9,469 bases of DNA from assembly GCA_017475725.1 (NCBI GenBank), contig JAFVFA010000080.1, positions 1 to 9,469 on the forward strand, read 5' to 3'. Made by a program: the position numbers and the translations under genes. Origin of the DNA: Spirochaetales bacterium. Lineage in GTDB: Bacteria > Spirochaetota > Spirochaetia > Sphaerochaetales > Sphaerochaetaceae. This document shows, one piece after another, positions 1-6,529 of this stretch (position 1 is the stretch's first letter; every line of letters starts with the position of its first letter). The notes under the pieces are model-generated. The model was not told the origin of the DNA. It did no database searches and saw only the letters and a program-made list of their open reading frames with translations.

Positions 1-702
1 CATGAGATGAACGTCGACCCGAAGAACCCAAGGAAGGAGGACAGGGACCTGCTTGTCCTCTCAAAGGGGCACTCCGGACCTGCGCTGTACAGCACTCTTG
101 CGCTTCTGGGCTTCTTCCCGGAGTCCTGGCTCAAGACGCTGAACGAAGGCGGGACAAGCCTTCCAAGCCATGCAGACAGAAACAGGACCCCCGGAATAGA
201 CATGAGCACAGGATCTCTGGGGCAGGGACTTTCTGTGGCCTGTGGTGCCGCCTATGGCTCCAGACTCAAGGGTCTGGACGGACAGAGGGTCTTTGCAATC
301 ATAGGTGATGGTGAGACCAACGAAGGGCAGAACTTCGAGGCTGCCATGTTCGCCTCTCACATGAGGCTTGACAACCTGATCGCTGCCACGGACTGCAACA
401 GGCTTCAGCTTGACGGGACCATCGATGACATCAGCGGTCTGAACCCGGACAAGCTTGAGGCGATGTGGAGGTCCTTCGGATGGGAGACATGTCAGGCTGA
501 CGGCCATGACCTTGAGTCGATTCACAGAGCATACAGCTCTTGCATGGAGAGAAACGGCAGGCCCAAGATGATAATCCTGAACACCATCAAGGCCAAGGGG
601 GTCCCATCCTTGGAGAACAATGCGGGCAGCCACAATGCACCGCTTTCCCTTGACACCGTCAAGGAGATCTACAAAGGGGAGGTCCCGGCATGGCTGAAAT
701 GA
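1..702 (+). CDS. sqwG: Transketolase N-terminal (TPP-binding) subunit, 5' partial; probable sulfofructose transketolase subunit SqwG
   Basis: This is the thiamine-diphosphate-binding half of a split transketolase. The frame is open to base 1 (His-Glu precede the first Met), and the leading residues HEMNVDPKNP match the interior of the family, so the Met at 7 is internal and roughly 40-50 residues lie upstream. Visible motifs are LSKGHSGPALY (58-90), the loop DMSTGSLGQGLS, and the TPP/metal motif GDGE (304-315) followed by EG-x-x-FEAA and DCNRLQLDG. It overlaps the next gene, the C-terminal half, by 13 nt. Transketolases move two-carbon ketol units between sugars. The isomerase, iron alcohol dehydrogenase and TauE-type exporter downstream suggest the substrate is 6-deoxy-6-sulfofructose and then sulfoerythrulose, rather than a pentose phosphate. 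The family call is very secure; the SqwG specificity is inferred from context. An ordinary pentose-phosphate or apulose-phosphate transketolase remains possible. Confidence 0.9.
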   Translation, partial: HEMNVDPKNPRKEDRDLLVLSKGHSGPALYSTLALLGFFPESWLKTLNEGGTSLPSHADRNRTPGIDMSTGSLGQGLSVACGAAYGSRLKGLDGQRVFAIIGDGETNEGQNFEAAMFASHMRLDNLIAATDCNRLQLDGTIDDISGLNPDKLEAMWRSFGWETCQADGHDLESIHRAYSSCMERNGRPKMIILNTIKAKGVPSLENNAGSHNAPLSLDTVKEIYKGEVPAWLK

Positions 703-1622
703 TGGAGATGAGGGTTGCCTACTGCAACAAGCTTCTGGAACTTGGGGAGAAGGACGGAAGGGTCTGCATCCTTGATGCCGACCTCATGAAATCCCACGGG
801 ACCATCCCATTCAAGGAGAGGTTCCCTGAGAGGGCCATAGACTGCGGGGTGGCTGAAGCCAACATGGTCGGTGTGGCCGCAGGGCTCTGCGTGCAGGGCT
901 TCATCCCATATGCATCCACTTTCGGATGCTTTGCATCAAGGCGTGTCTTTGATCAGTTCTTCCTGAGCGGAAACTATGCACAGCTGAACATCAAGCTGGT
1001 GGGATCCGACCCAGGAATCACCGCCGAGCTCAACGGTGGGACCCACATGCCGTTCGAGGACATCGGACTCATGAGGACCATCCCCGGTCTGGTGATTGCG
1101 GAGCCTGCTGACGGGGTGTCCGTTGGTGCCGTTACCGAGCTCATGTACAGGCACTACGGCTGCTGCTACCTCAGGCTTCAGAGAAAGCCGTCACCGGTGC
1201 TCTATGAAAAGGATGAGAGATTCGAGATCGGGAAGTCCAAGGTTCTCAGAAAGGGTAAGGATGCAGCAATCGTCGCCCTTGGAGCCGTGGAGGTCAACGA
1301 GGCCCTGAAGGCCGCCGATGAGCTTTCAAGGCAGGGGATCGAGTGTACCGTCGTGGATGCGATCTGGGTCAAGCCGCTTGACTGCGAGCTGATCAGAGGA
1401 CTCGCCTCCGAATGCGGGAGGATCGTGACCTGCGAGAACCATCAGGCTGCCACGGGACTCGGAAGCGCAGTTGCCGATCTTATTGTGGACGAGAACCTTC
1501 CATGCCGTCTGAAGCGGGTGGGAATCAAGGAGCGCTTCGGCCAGGTGGGCAAGAAGGACTTCCTTATAAGGGATTTCAACATTGACGCGGAGTCAATCGC
1601 CAATACAGTGAAGAGTTTTTAA
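690..1622 (+). CDS. sqwH: Transketolase C-terminal (pyrimidine-binding) subunit; probable sulfofructose transketolase subunit SqwH
   Basis: This 310-residue protein is the second half of the split transketolase: a pyrimidine-binding domain (about residues 5-170) then the transketolase C-terminal domain (about 185-305). The cofactor-activating Glu is E56 in DCGVAEANMVGVAAGL. The family loop GGTHMPFEDIGLMR (H119) and YLRLQR (about 160-165) are present; many family members have YxRxGR here, so the Gln is a variation. The ATG at 690 is chosen because AGGGGAGG lies at 675-682, 7 nt upstream. Met codons at 699, 702 and 708 are alternatives, with 699 giving an ATGA overlap with the upstream stop. 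It must pair with the preceding gene to form an active site at the subunit interface. The SqwH name rests on operon content, and residues that read a sulfonate instead of a phosphate cannot be proven here. Confidence 0.9.
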   Translation: MAEMMEMRVAYCNKLLELGEKDGRVCILDADLMKSHGTIPFKERFPERAIDCGVAEANMVGVAAGLCVQGFIPYASTFGCFASRRVFDQFFLSGNYAQLNIKLVGSDPGITAELNGGTHMPFEDIGLMRTIPGLVIAEPADGVSVGAVTELMYRHYGCCYLRLQRKPSPVLYEKDERFEIGKSKVLRKGKDAAIVALGAVEVNEALKAADELSRQGIECTVVDAIWVKPLDCELIRGLASECGRIVTCENHQAATGLGSAVADLIVDENLPCRLKRVGIKERFGQVGKKDFLIRDFNIDAESIANTVKSF

Positions 1623-1634
1623 GGAGACAATGGA

Positions 1635-2105
1635 ATGAGAATAGCAATAGCATCTGATCTCAGCGGTTTTCCACTGAAGTGCGCCATAGTGGATCATCTG
1701 AAGGAGAAGGGAATCGACGTCCTTGATTTCGGCATCCCCGATGAGGACCATCCGGCCCCATATGTCGAGCAGGCCCCCAAGGTATGCAAGGCCATACAGA
1801 ACGGTGAGGCCGAGAGGGGAATCCTGATCTGCGGAACAGGGCAGGGAATGGCAATAGTGGCGAACAAGCATAAGGGAATCTACGCCTGCGTGGTGGACTC
1901 CGTCTTCTCCGGGGAGAGGGCCAAGATCATCAACGACGCAAACGTCATAACCATGGGCGGCTGGATCACAGCCCCGTTCCTGGGCGTGCAGATTGTGGAT
2001 GCATGGCTTTCCATGAAGTTCACACAGAAGATGGAGTTCAAGAAGGACTTCCTTACAAGGAACCTTGGAATAGTCAAGGAGATCGAGGCCCAGAACCTCA
2101 AGTGA
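1635..2105 (+). CDS. sqwI: RpiB/LacA/LacB-family sugar isomerase; probable 4-deoxy-4-sulfoerythrose isomerase SqwI
   Basis: This 156-residue protein has the RpiB/LacAB fold signature: an N-terminal Rossmann-like strand, ILICGTGQGM with the catalytic Cys at C66, ANKHKGI, the NDANV segment (100-104) and IVDAWL near 120-125. It departs from ordinary ribose-5-phosphate isomerase B. The usual CDHAG motif reads SDLSG, so the active-site His is Leu (L9), and the His before the conserved Asn of the NDxNV segment is Ile (I99). In RpiB these His residues serve phosphosugar binding and ring opening. Keeping the Cys while losing them fits aldose-ketose isomerisation of a short, open-chain, non-phosphorylated sugar such as sulfoerythrose to sulfoerythrulose. 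AAGGAGA at 1621-1627 supports this ATG, and 12 nt separate it from the transketolase. An alternative is an isomerase for a tetrose phosphate. Family secure, substrate inferred. Confidence 0.85.
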   Translation: MRIAIASDLSGFPLKCAIVDHLKEKGIDVLDFGIPDEDHPAPYVEQAPKVCKAIQNGEAERGILICGTGQGMAIVANKHKGIYACVVDSVFSGERAKIINDANVITMGGWITAPFLGVQIVDAWLSMKFTQKMEFKKDFLTRNLGIVKEIEAQNLK

Positions 2106-2112
2106 GGAAAGC

Positions 2113-3294
2113 ATGATCAAGTCATCTCTCAGTCCGCTTTCAGTCATTGAACGCAGACATCTTGCAAAGGCCGAGCTCAAGAGGATAGTCGGCGATGAAG
2201 GCAGAATCGCGATTGTGACCGACAACGCCCCCATTGCGTCAAAGGAGGCCTTGATAGCTTCATTCTCCGACAAGGAGGCTGTGGTGTTCGACAAGGTCAG
2301 CCCGAATCCGAGGACAACTGACATCATGGAGATGTTCAGAGACCCCAGGTTCGCCAAGTGCAGCTCAATTGTCGGAATAGGCGGCGGCAGCGTCATGGAC
2401 AGCGCCAAGGCCCTGGCAATGCTGAAGACCAACGGCGGGAACCTGGATGACTACCTTGGAAACAGCCCAAAGCTCAGGATCGAGAAGCGCTGCGCCAACC
2501 TGGTCCTGCTCCCGACTACGGCGGGAACAGGCAGCGAAGTCACCAAAGTTGGAGTCTTCTCATCCGAAAGCGGCAGGAAGTACACTCTAGGCTCCCCGCT
2601 GATGCATGCCCACAAGGCCATACTTGTTCAGGACTTCGTGGTCACGGCACCACCGGCACTGGTTGCATCCACGGGCCTTGATGCCCTTGACCACGCCCTT
2701 GAGTCCATTTGGAACAAAAACGCAAAGCCGGAGACCCTGGCCCTTTCCGTCAAGGCTGCGATAGAGGTCCTGGAGAACATCTCGACCATGTATGACACAA
2801 GCGTCAGGCTCAGGGAGACGAAGGCCCTTCCGGGTCCCATGGACTATGAGGCGTCAAGGAGGATGCTCCATGCCTCATGCATGGCAGGCATGGCGTTTAA
2901 CCTGACCGGCACGGCCGCAGGCCATGCACTGAGCTTCGTCCTGTCCGAGACATGGCACGTCCCACATGGAACGGCATGCGCCTTCACCCTTAACGGGGTG
3001 TTTGACCTGTCAACGTCCAACGAGACCACCTGCAGGTATCTGGCTGACATATCCAGACACTTCCATCCGGAGGTGAAGGGCACGGCAGAGCTTGTACGTC
3101 TTCTGCAGAAGGATGTTGCGGATCTGACGGTAAGGCTGAAGCAGCCCCAGAGATTCTCCGATCTCGGCATAGACATCACTGAGGACGACATCGACCGCAA
3201 CTTCGAGCGTTCCTTCGACGACCCCAAGATGTGGAACCAGATGCCTCCTGCAACAAAGGGGAACATCTATCCGCTTCTGGAGCGACTGATCTGA
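2113..3294 (+). CDS. sqwF: Iron-containing alcohol dehydrogenase; probable sulfoacetaldehyde reductase SqwF
   Basis: This 393-residue protein is a group III (iron-dependent) alcohol dehydrogenase. The N-terminal dinucleotide domain carries GGGSVMDSAKA (90-100) and PTTAGTGSE (134-142). The metal set is visible in the helical domain as D190, H194 (GLDALDHALES), H271 (AGHALS) and H285 (HVPHG), in the usual D-x3-H ... H-x13-H arrangement, so the enzyme looks intact. A GAGGAAA ribosome-binding site sits just before ATG 2113, 7 nt after the isomerase stop. Within the predicted sulfo-TK route it would reduce sulfoacetaldehyde to isethionate with NADH, regenerating NAD+ for glycolysis. Iron-family sulfoacetaldehyde reductases are known in anaerobes (SarD, TauF). 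The protein family is certain. The aldehyde is inferred from neighbours, and generic alcohol or lactaldehyde reduction is the alternative. Confidence 0.88.
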   Translation: MIKSSLSPLSVIERRHLAKAELKRIVGDEGRIAIVTDNAPIASKEALIASFSDKEAVVFDKVSPNPRTTDIMEMFRDPRFAKCSSIVGIGGGSVMDSAKALAMLKTNGGNLDDYLGNSPKLRIEKRCANLVLLPTTAGTGSEVTKVGVFSSESGRKYTLGSPLMHAHKAILVQDFVVTAPPALVASTGLDALDHALESIWNKNAKPETLALSVKAAIEVLENISTMYDTSVRLRETKALPGPMDYEASRRMLHASCMAGMAFNLTGTAAGHALSFVLSETWHVPHGTACAFTLNGVFDLSTSNETTCRYLADISRHFHPEVKGTAELVRLLQKDVADLTVRLKQPQRFSDLGIDITEDDIDRNFERSFDDPKMWNQMPPATKGNIYPLLERLI

Positions 3295-3301
3295 ATACGA
3301 T

Positions 3302-4051
3302 ATGGCTCCAATCCTCCTTTCTGGTCTTGCCATATTCTTCTCGTTTACAATAGAGGCGGTGACCGGCTTCGGATGCACGGTCATCGCCTTGCCTTTCGTA
3401 ACTGCGCTGTTGGGGATGCAGGAAGGTATCATAGAGGTCACCATCCTGGCCTTCCTTCTTGCACTCTGGATTGCTGCAAAGAACTTCAGGGACATAAGAT
3501 TCCGGACTCTCCTGACCATAGTGCTCCTCATGCTGCCAGGGCTGGTGCTCGGCCAGTACATCCAGAACATTGCGGACCTGTCCATCCTCAAGACGCTGCT
3601 TGCAGCGTTCATCACGGCAGTGTCTGCCCTCAGGCTGGGCGCAATGGCCATAAGGCATTTCAGGGCCAGGGATGGCCAGCAGGCTGAAAGGGAGCCCAAG
3701 GTCCGCTGGTACGGCTACATCGCCCTGATTGCAGCGGGAGTTGTGCACGGACTGTTCTCCTCCGGAGGGCCTTTGGCGATCATCTACACCTCTGTGGCGC
3801 TGCCAGACAAGAGGAGCTTCAGAGCCACGCTTTGCGCCCTGTGGACGGTCCTCAACACCTTCCTTGTGGTCTCTTATGTCGCAGGCGGCCGGATCACCTC
3901 TGCCATGGGTGGCCAGATGCTCTGCCTTCTTCCCTTTATGGTGGCTGGAATTGTCGTCGGAGAACTGCTCCACCACAAGGTGAATGACAAGATTTTCCTT
4001 GCTTTGGTCTATGTTGTTCTGCTTGCGACCGGCATAGTGATGTTCATCTGA
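3302..4051 (+). CDS. TauE/SafE-family membrane exporter; probable sulfonate (isethionate) exporter of the sulfo-TK operon
   Basis: This 249-residue, highly hydrophobic protein has about seven to eight membrane helices. It shows the two-fold TauE/SafE signature: EAVTGFGCTVIALPF (18-32) in the first half and HGLFSSGGPLAIIY (149-162) in the second, with a charged cytoplasmic linker around residues 118-136 between them. Family members export sulfite, sulfoacetate and other organosulfonates. Last place in an operon with transketolase, isomerase and alcohol dehydrogenase suggests it exports the end product, predicted to be isethionate. ATG 3302 is the only usable start before a stop at 3287-3289, and the next Met is residue 39, inside the membrane region. 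No good ribosome-binding site precedes it: the nearest GGAG (3279-3282) is 19 nt away, so translation is probably coupled to the dehydrogenase, whose stop is 7 nt upstream. Confidence 0.83.
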   Translation: MAPILLSGLAIFFSFTIEAVTGFGCTVIALPFVTALLGMQEGIIEVTILAFLLALWIAAKNFRDIRFRTLLTIVLLMLPGLVLGQYIQNIADLSILKTLLAAFITAVSALRLGAMAIRHFRARDGQQAEREPKVRWYGYIALIAAGVVHGLFSSGGPLAIIYTSVALPDKRSFRATLCALWTVLNTFLVVSYVAGGRITSAMGGQMLCLLPFMVAGIVVGELLHHKVNDKIFLALVYVVLLATGIVMFI

Positions 4052-4077
4052 ATCCCTGAACAAAATTTCTTTTTTTT
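4041..4077 (+). terminator. Weak intrinsic terminator candidate after the exporter gene
   Basis: TGTTCA (4041-4046) and TGAACA (4057-4062) are perfect inverted arms of 6 bp around a 10-nt loop that contains the exporter's stop codon. They are followed closely by a T-rich tract with eight consecutive Ts (4070-4077). The stem has only two G-C pairs, so it would be a weak terminator. Its position between two functionally unrelated transcription units fits the role. Confidence 0.35.
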
Positions 4078-4092
4078 CTTTGATTTTGCATA

Positions 4093-4122
4093 TTGACAAA
4101 TGCTCTTTGGGGAACTTAATAT
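4093..4122 (+). promoter_or_regulatory. Probable sigma70-type promoter of nrdD-nrdG
   Basis: A perfect -35 hexamer TTGACA (4093-4098) is followed after 18 bp by TAATAT (4117-4122, four of six -10 positions); a 17-bp spacing would give TTAATA. The region is AT-rich compared with flanking genes and lies about 90 bp before the nrdD start. The first NrdR-like box covers the -10 element, which would allow repression. Confidence 0.6.
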
Positions 4123-4127
4123 AGTGT
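4112..4127 (+). promoter_or_regulatory. NrdR box 1 (candidate), overlapping the -10 element
   Basis: The 16-mer GAACTTAATATAGTGT matches the NrdR-box consensus acaCwAtATaTwGtgt at about 12 of 16 positions, with the right-hand half nearly perfect. It starts 32 bp before the second, stronger box, leaving a 16-bp gap, and it overlaps the predicted -10. NrdR is the bacterial (d)ATP-sensing repressor of ribonucleotide reductase genes and usually binds paired boxes about three helical turns apart. Confidence 0.65.
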
Positions 4128-4143
4128 CTGATGCCACCAAGAC

Positions 4144-4159
4144 ACACTACATTTTGTGT
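4144..4159 (+). promoter_or_regulatory. NrdR box 2 (candidate), perfect outer palindrome
   Basis: The 16-mer ACACTACATTTTGTGT matches the NrdR-box consensus at about 14 of 16 positions, and its outer arms extend to a 7-bp perfect inverted repeat GACACAC/GTGTGTC (4141-4147 and 4156-4162). It lies downstream of the predicted -10 and just before nrdD, in the same helical phase as box 1. A transcript hairpin is an alternative reading, but the 32-bp pairing with box 1 favours an operator. Confidence 0.75.
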
Positions 4160-4202
4160 GTCCTCCGGCAGCAAAGTTTCCGAAAAATTAGTAAATCTTT
4201 AT

Positions 4203-4207
4203 AGGAG
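4203..4207 (+). promoter_or_regulatory. nrdD ribosome-binding site that decides the start codon
   Basis: AGGAG at 4203-4207 directly abuts the ATG at 4208, too close for initiation there, but lies 6 nt before the in-frame ATG at 4214. The start at 4214 also gives the usual beginning of an ATP-cone (MYQVIKRTG). Confidence 0.7.
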
Positions 4208-4213
4208 ATGCCA

Positions 4214-6529
4214 ATGTATCAGGTCATCAAAAGAACAGGGAAGACTGTCGACTTTGATATAAAGAAGATTGAGAACGCCATTGTAAGGGCTTTCGTTGCA
4301 ACGAACAAGAACTACAACGAGGACGTGATCCAGATGCTTGCGCTCAGAGCAAGCGCCCGCTTCTCAGACAAGGTCAAGGACGACAAGGTCTCCATTGAGG
4401 ATATCCAGGATGGAGTTGAGGCGACACTTGCCCAGGCAGGCTATGACGATGTAGCCAAGGCCTACATCCTCTACAGAAAGCAGCACGAGAACATCAGACA
4501 GGCTGACAAGACCCTGGTGGACTACAAGAAGCTCATTGACAGCTATCTCGGCGCACAGGACTGGAGAGTCAAGGAGAACAGCACAGTCAACTATTCGATA
4601 GGTGGACTGATTCTCTCCAACAGCGGTGCCGTCACAGCCAACTACTGGCTTTCCGAGATCTATGACAACGAGATCGGCGAGGCCCACAGAAGCGCTGCCA
4701 TCCATCTCCATGACCTCTCAATGCTTTCGGGCTACTGTGCAGGCTGGTCTCTCAAGCAGCTGATCCGCGAGGGCCTTGGCGGAGTCAACGGAAAGATCTC
4801 CTCAGCACCGGCAAAGCATCTCTCCACACTGTGCAACCAGATGGTCAACTTCATCGGCATCATGCAGAACGAATGGGCAGGGGCCCAGGCCTTCTCCAGC
4901 TTCGACACATACCTCTCAGCCTTCGTCAAGGCTGACAACCTGGAGTACAAAGAGGTCAAGCAGTGCATCGAGTCCTTCGTCTTCGGTGTCAACACACCAT
5001 CCAGATGGGGCACCCAGGCTCCGTTCAGCAACATCACACTGGACTGGACCGTTCCTGATGACCTGAAGAACCTCCCGGCCATTGTCGGCGGAAAGGACAT
5101 GGACTTCACCTACGGCGACTGCAAGAAGGAGATGGACATGGTCAACAAGGCATTCCTTGAGATCATGATCGGCGGAGACGCGAACGGAAGAGGCTTCCAG
5201 TATCCCATTCCGACATACTCCCTGACAAAGGACTTCGACTGGTCAGACACAGAGAACAACAGGCTTCTCTTCGAGATGACAAGCAAGTACGGCACACCAT
5301 ACTTCTCCAACTACATCGGAAACACAGAGATGCAGCCTTCCGACGTCAGGTCAATGTGCTGCAGACTCCGCCTGGATCTCAGGGAGCTGAGAAAGAAGAG
5401 CGGCGGATTCTTCGGAAGCGGAGAGTCCACAGGATCGATCGGCGTCGTGACGCTGAACCTGCCTCGCCTCGCCTACCTTGCAACCGACGAGAAGGATTTC
5501 TATGCCCGCCTTGACCACCTTATGGACATTGCGGCAAGAAGCCTGAAGATAAAGAGGGATGTGGTCACCAAGTACCTTGAGAACGGCCTCTATCCTTATA
5601 CAAAGCGCTATCTCGGAACCTTCAACAACCACTTCTCGACAATCGGTCTTGTCGGAATGAACGAGACCTGTCTCAACGCCAAGTGGCTTGGTGAGGACCT
5701 GACCCACCCGGCAGCCCAGAAGTTCGCAGGAGAGGTCCTTGACCACATGAGGGAGAAGCTGTCTGACTATCAGGTCAAGTACGGCGATCTGTACAACCTT
5801 GAGGCCACACCTGCCGAGTCAACAGCCTACAGGCTTGCAAAGCACGACAAGGAGAGATATCCGGACATCATCACAGCCGGTACGGAGGACAGCCCGTACT
5901 ACACCAACAGCTCCAACCTGCCTGTCTGGTTCACAGACGACATCTTCGAGGCCATGGACATCCAGGATCCTCTGCAGGTCAAGTACACTTCCGGTACAGT
6001 CTTCCACGTGTTCCTCGGACAGAAGGTCAACGACTGGAAGGCAACAAGGACTCTGGTAAGGAAGATCGCGGAGAACCACAAGCTGCCTTACTACACAATC
6101 TCTCCGACCTACTCGGTCTGCCCGGACCACGGCTACGTTGAGGGAGAGCAGTGGGAGTGCCCGATCTGCCACAAGAAGACAGAGGTCTACTCAAGGATCA
6201 CAGGATACTACAGACCGATCCAGAACTGGAACGTCGGAAAGACCCAGGAGTTCAAGGAGAGGAAAGAGTATCTGCCTGAGATCAAGGCCGGACAGCCGAT
6301 CCTGTTCACAACCAAGACCTGCCCGAACTGCCCGTCAGCCAAGGCGAATCTGGACAAGAGAGGAATCAGCTACAAGGTCGTCGATGCAATGGAGAACACC
6401 GAGCTTGCCAACAAGTACGGAATCCAGAGCGTTCCGACACTTGTCACCGATCCATATGACGTCTCATCCGCTATCACAGGTGTCAGCCAGATAATCGGAT
6501 GGGCAAACGCCAACGGACAGAGGGCATGA
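4214..6529 (+). CDS. nrdD: Anaerobic (class III) ribonucleoside-triphosphate reductase NrdD with fused C-terminal glutaredoxin-like domain
   Basis: This oxygen-sensitive glycyl-radical enzyme reduces ribonucleotides to deoxyribonucleotides. From ATG 4214 the protein has 771 residues. An ATP-cone occupies about 1-95 (VIKRTGKTVDFD at 4-15). The ten-stranded barrel carries active-site cysteines C175 (SGYCAGWS) and C382/C383 (RSMCCRLRLD). The radical domain has a zinc site, C636/H639 and C649/C652, and the glycyl-radical Gly at G664 in RITGYYRP. After about residue 690 comes an extra domain of roughly 80 residues: CPNC (C703, C706) after a beta strand, then SVPTL with a cis-Pro candidate P741. 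That is a glutaredoxin/thioredoxin-like redoxin. Ordinary NrdD ends soon after the Gly loop. The fusion suggests a built-in dithiol reductant rather than formate, an inference. It is transcribed with its activase and probably repressed by NrdR. Confidence 0.95.
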   Translation: MYQVIKRTGKTVDFDIKKIENAIVRAFVATNKNYNEDVIQMLALRASARFSDKVKDDKVSIEDIQDGVEATLAQAGYDDVAKAYILYRKQHENIRQADKTLVDYKKLIDSYLGAQDWRVKENSTVNYSIGGLILSNSGAVTANYWLSEIYDNEIGEAHRSAAIHLHDLSMLSGYCAGWSLKQLIREGLGGVNGKISSAPAKHLSTLCNQMVNFIGIMQNEWAGAQAFSSFDTYLSAFVKADNLEYKEVKQCIESFVFGVNTPSRWGTQAPFSNITLDWTVPDDLKNLPAIVGGKDMDFTYGDCKKEMDMVNKAFLEIMIGGDANGRGFQYPIPTYSLTKDFDWSDTENNRLLFEMTSKYGTPYFSNYIGNTEMQPSDVRSMCCRLRLDLRELRKKSGGFFGSGESTGSIGVVTLNLPRLAYLATDEKDFYARLDHLMDIAARSLKIKRDVVTKYLENGLYPYTKRYLGTFNNHFSTIGLVGMNETCLNAKWLGEDLTHPAAQKFAGEVLDHMREKLSDYQVKYGDLYNLEATPAESTAYRLAKHDKERYPDIITAGTEDSPYYTNSSNLPVWFTDDIFEAMDIQDPLQVKYTSGTVFHVFLGQKVNDWKATRTLVRKIAENHKLPYYTISPTYSVCPDHGYVEGEQWECPICHKKTEVYSRITGYYRPIQNWNVGKTQEFKERKEYLPEIKAGQPILFTTKTCPNCPSAKANLDKRGISYKVVDAMENTELANKYGIQSVPTLVTDPYDVSSAITGVSQIIGWANANGQRA

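Noticed and set aside
7..9. ATG at 7 as the true start of the first transketolase gene.
   Set aside because: The frame stays open to base 1 and the sequence around it matches the interior of the family, so the gene is 5'-truncated by the window.
1..2105. Ordinary non-oxidative pentose-phosphate genes (tkt plus rpiB).
   Set aside because: The isomerase lacks both His residues expected of RpiB, and the operon continues into an iron alcohol dehydrogenase and a TauE-type exporter, which the pentose-phosphate pathway does not need. Kept only as an alternative.
4061..4088. Inverted repeat CAAAAT / ATTTTG as a terminator or operator.
   Set aside because: The arms are AT-only apart from one end pair and enclose a long T-rich loop; expected by chance in this AT-rich gap.
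4120..4125. TATAGT as the -10 of the nrdD promoter.
   Set aside because: It is 21 bp from TTGACA, too far for a sigma70 promoter, although it could serve as an extended or alternative -10 with another -35.
3176..4174. Long reverse-strand open frames opposite the dehydrogenase, exporter and control region.
   Set aside because: The translation is rich in charged residues without recognisable family motifs and mirrors the codon structure of the real forward genes.
4208..4210. ATG at 4208 as the nrdD start.
   Set aside because: The ribosome-binding site AGGAG abuts it with no spacer; ATG 4214 has a 6-nt spacer and begins the conserved ATP-cone.
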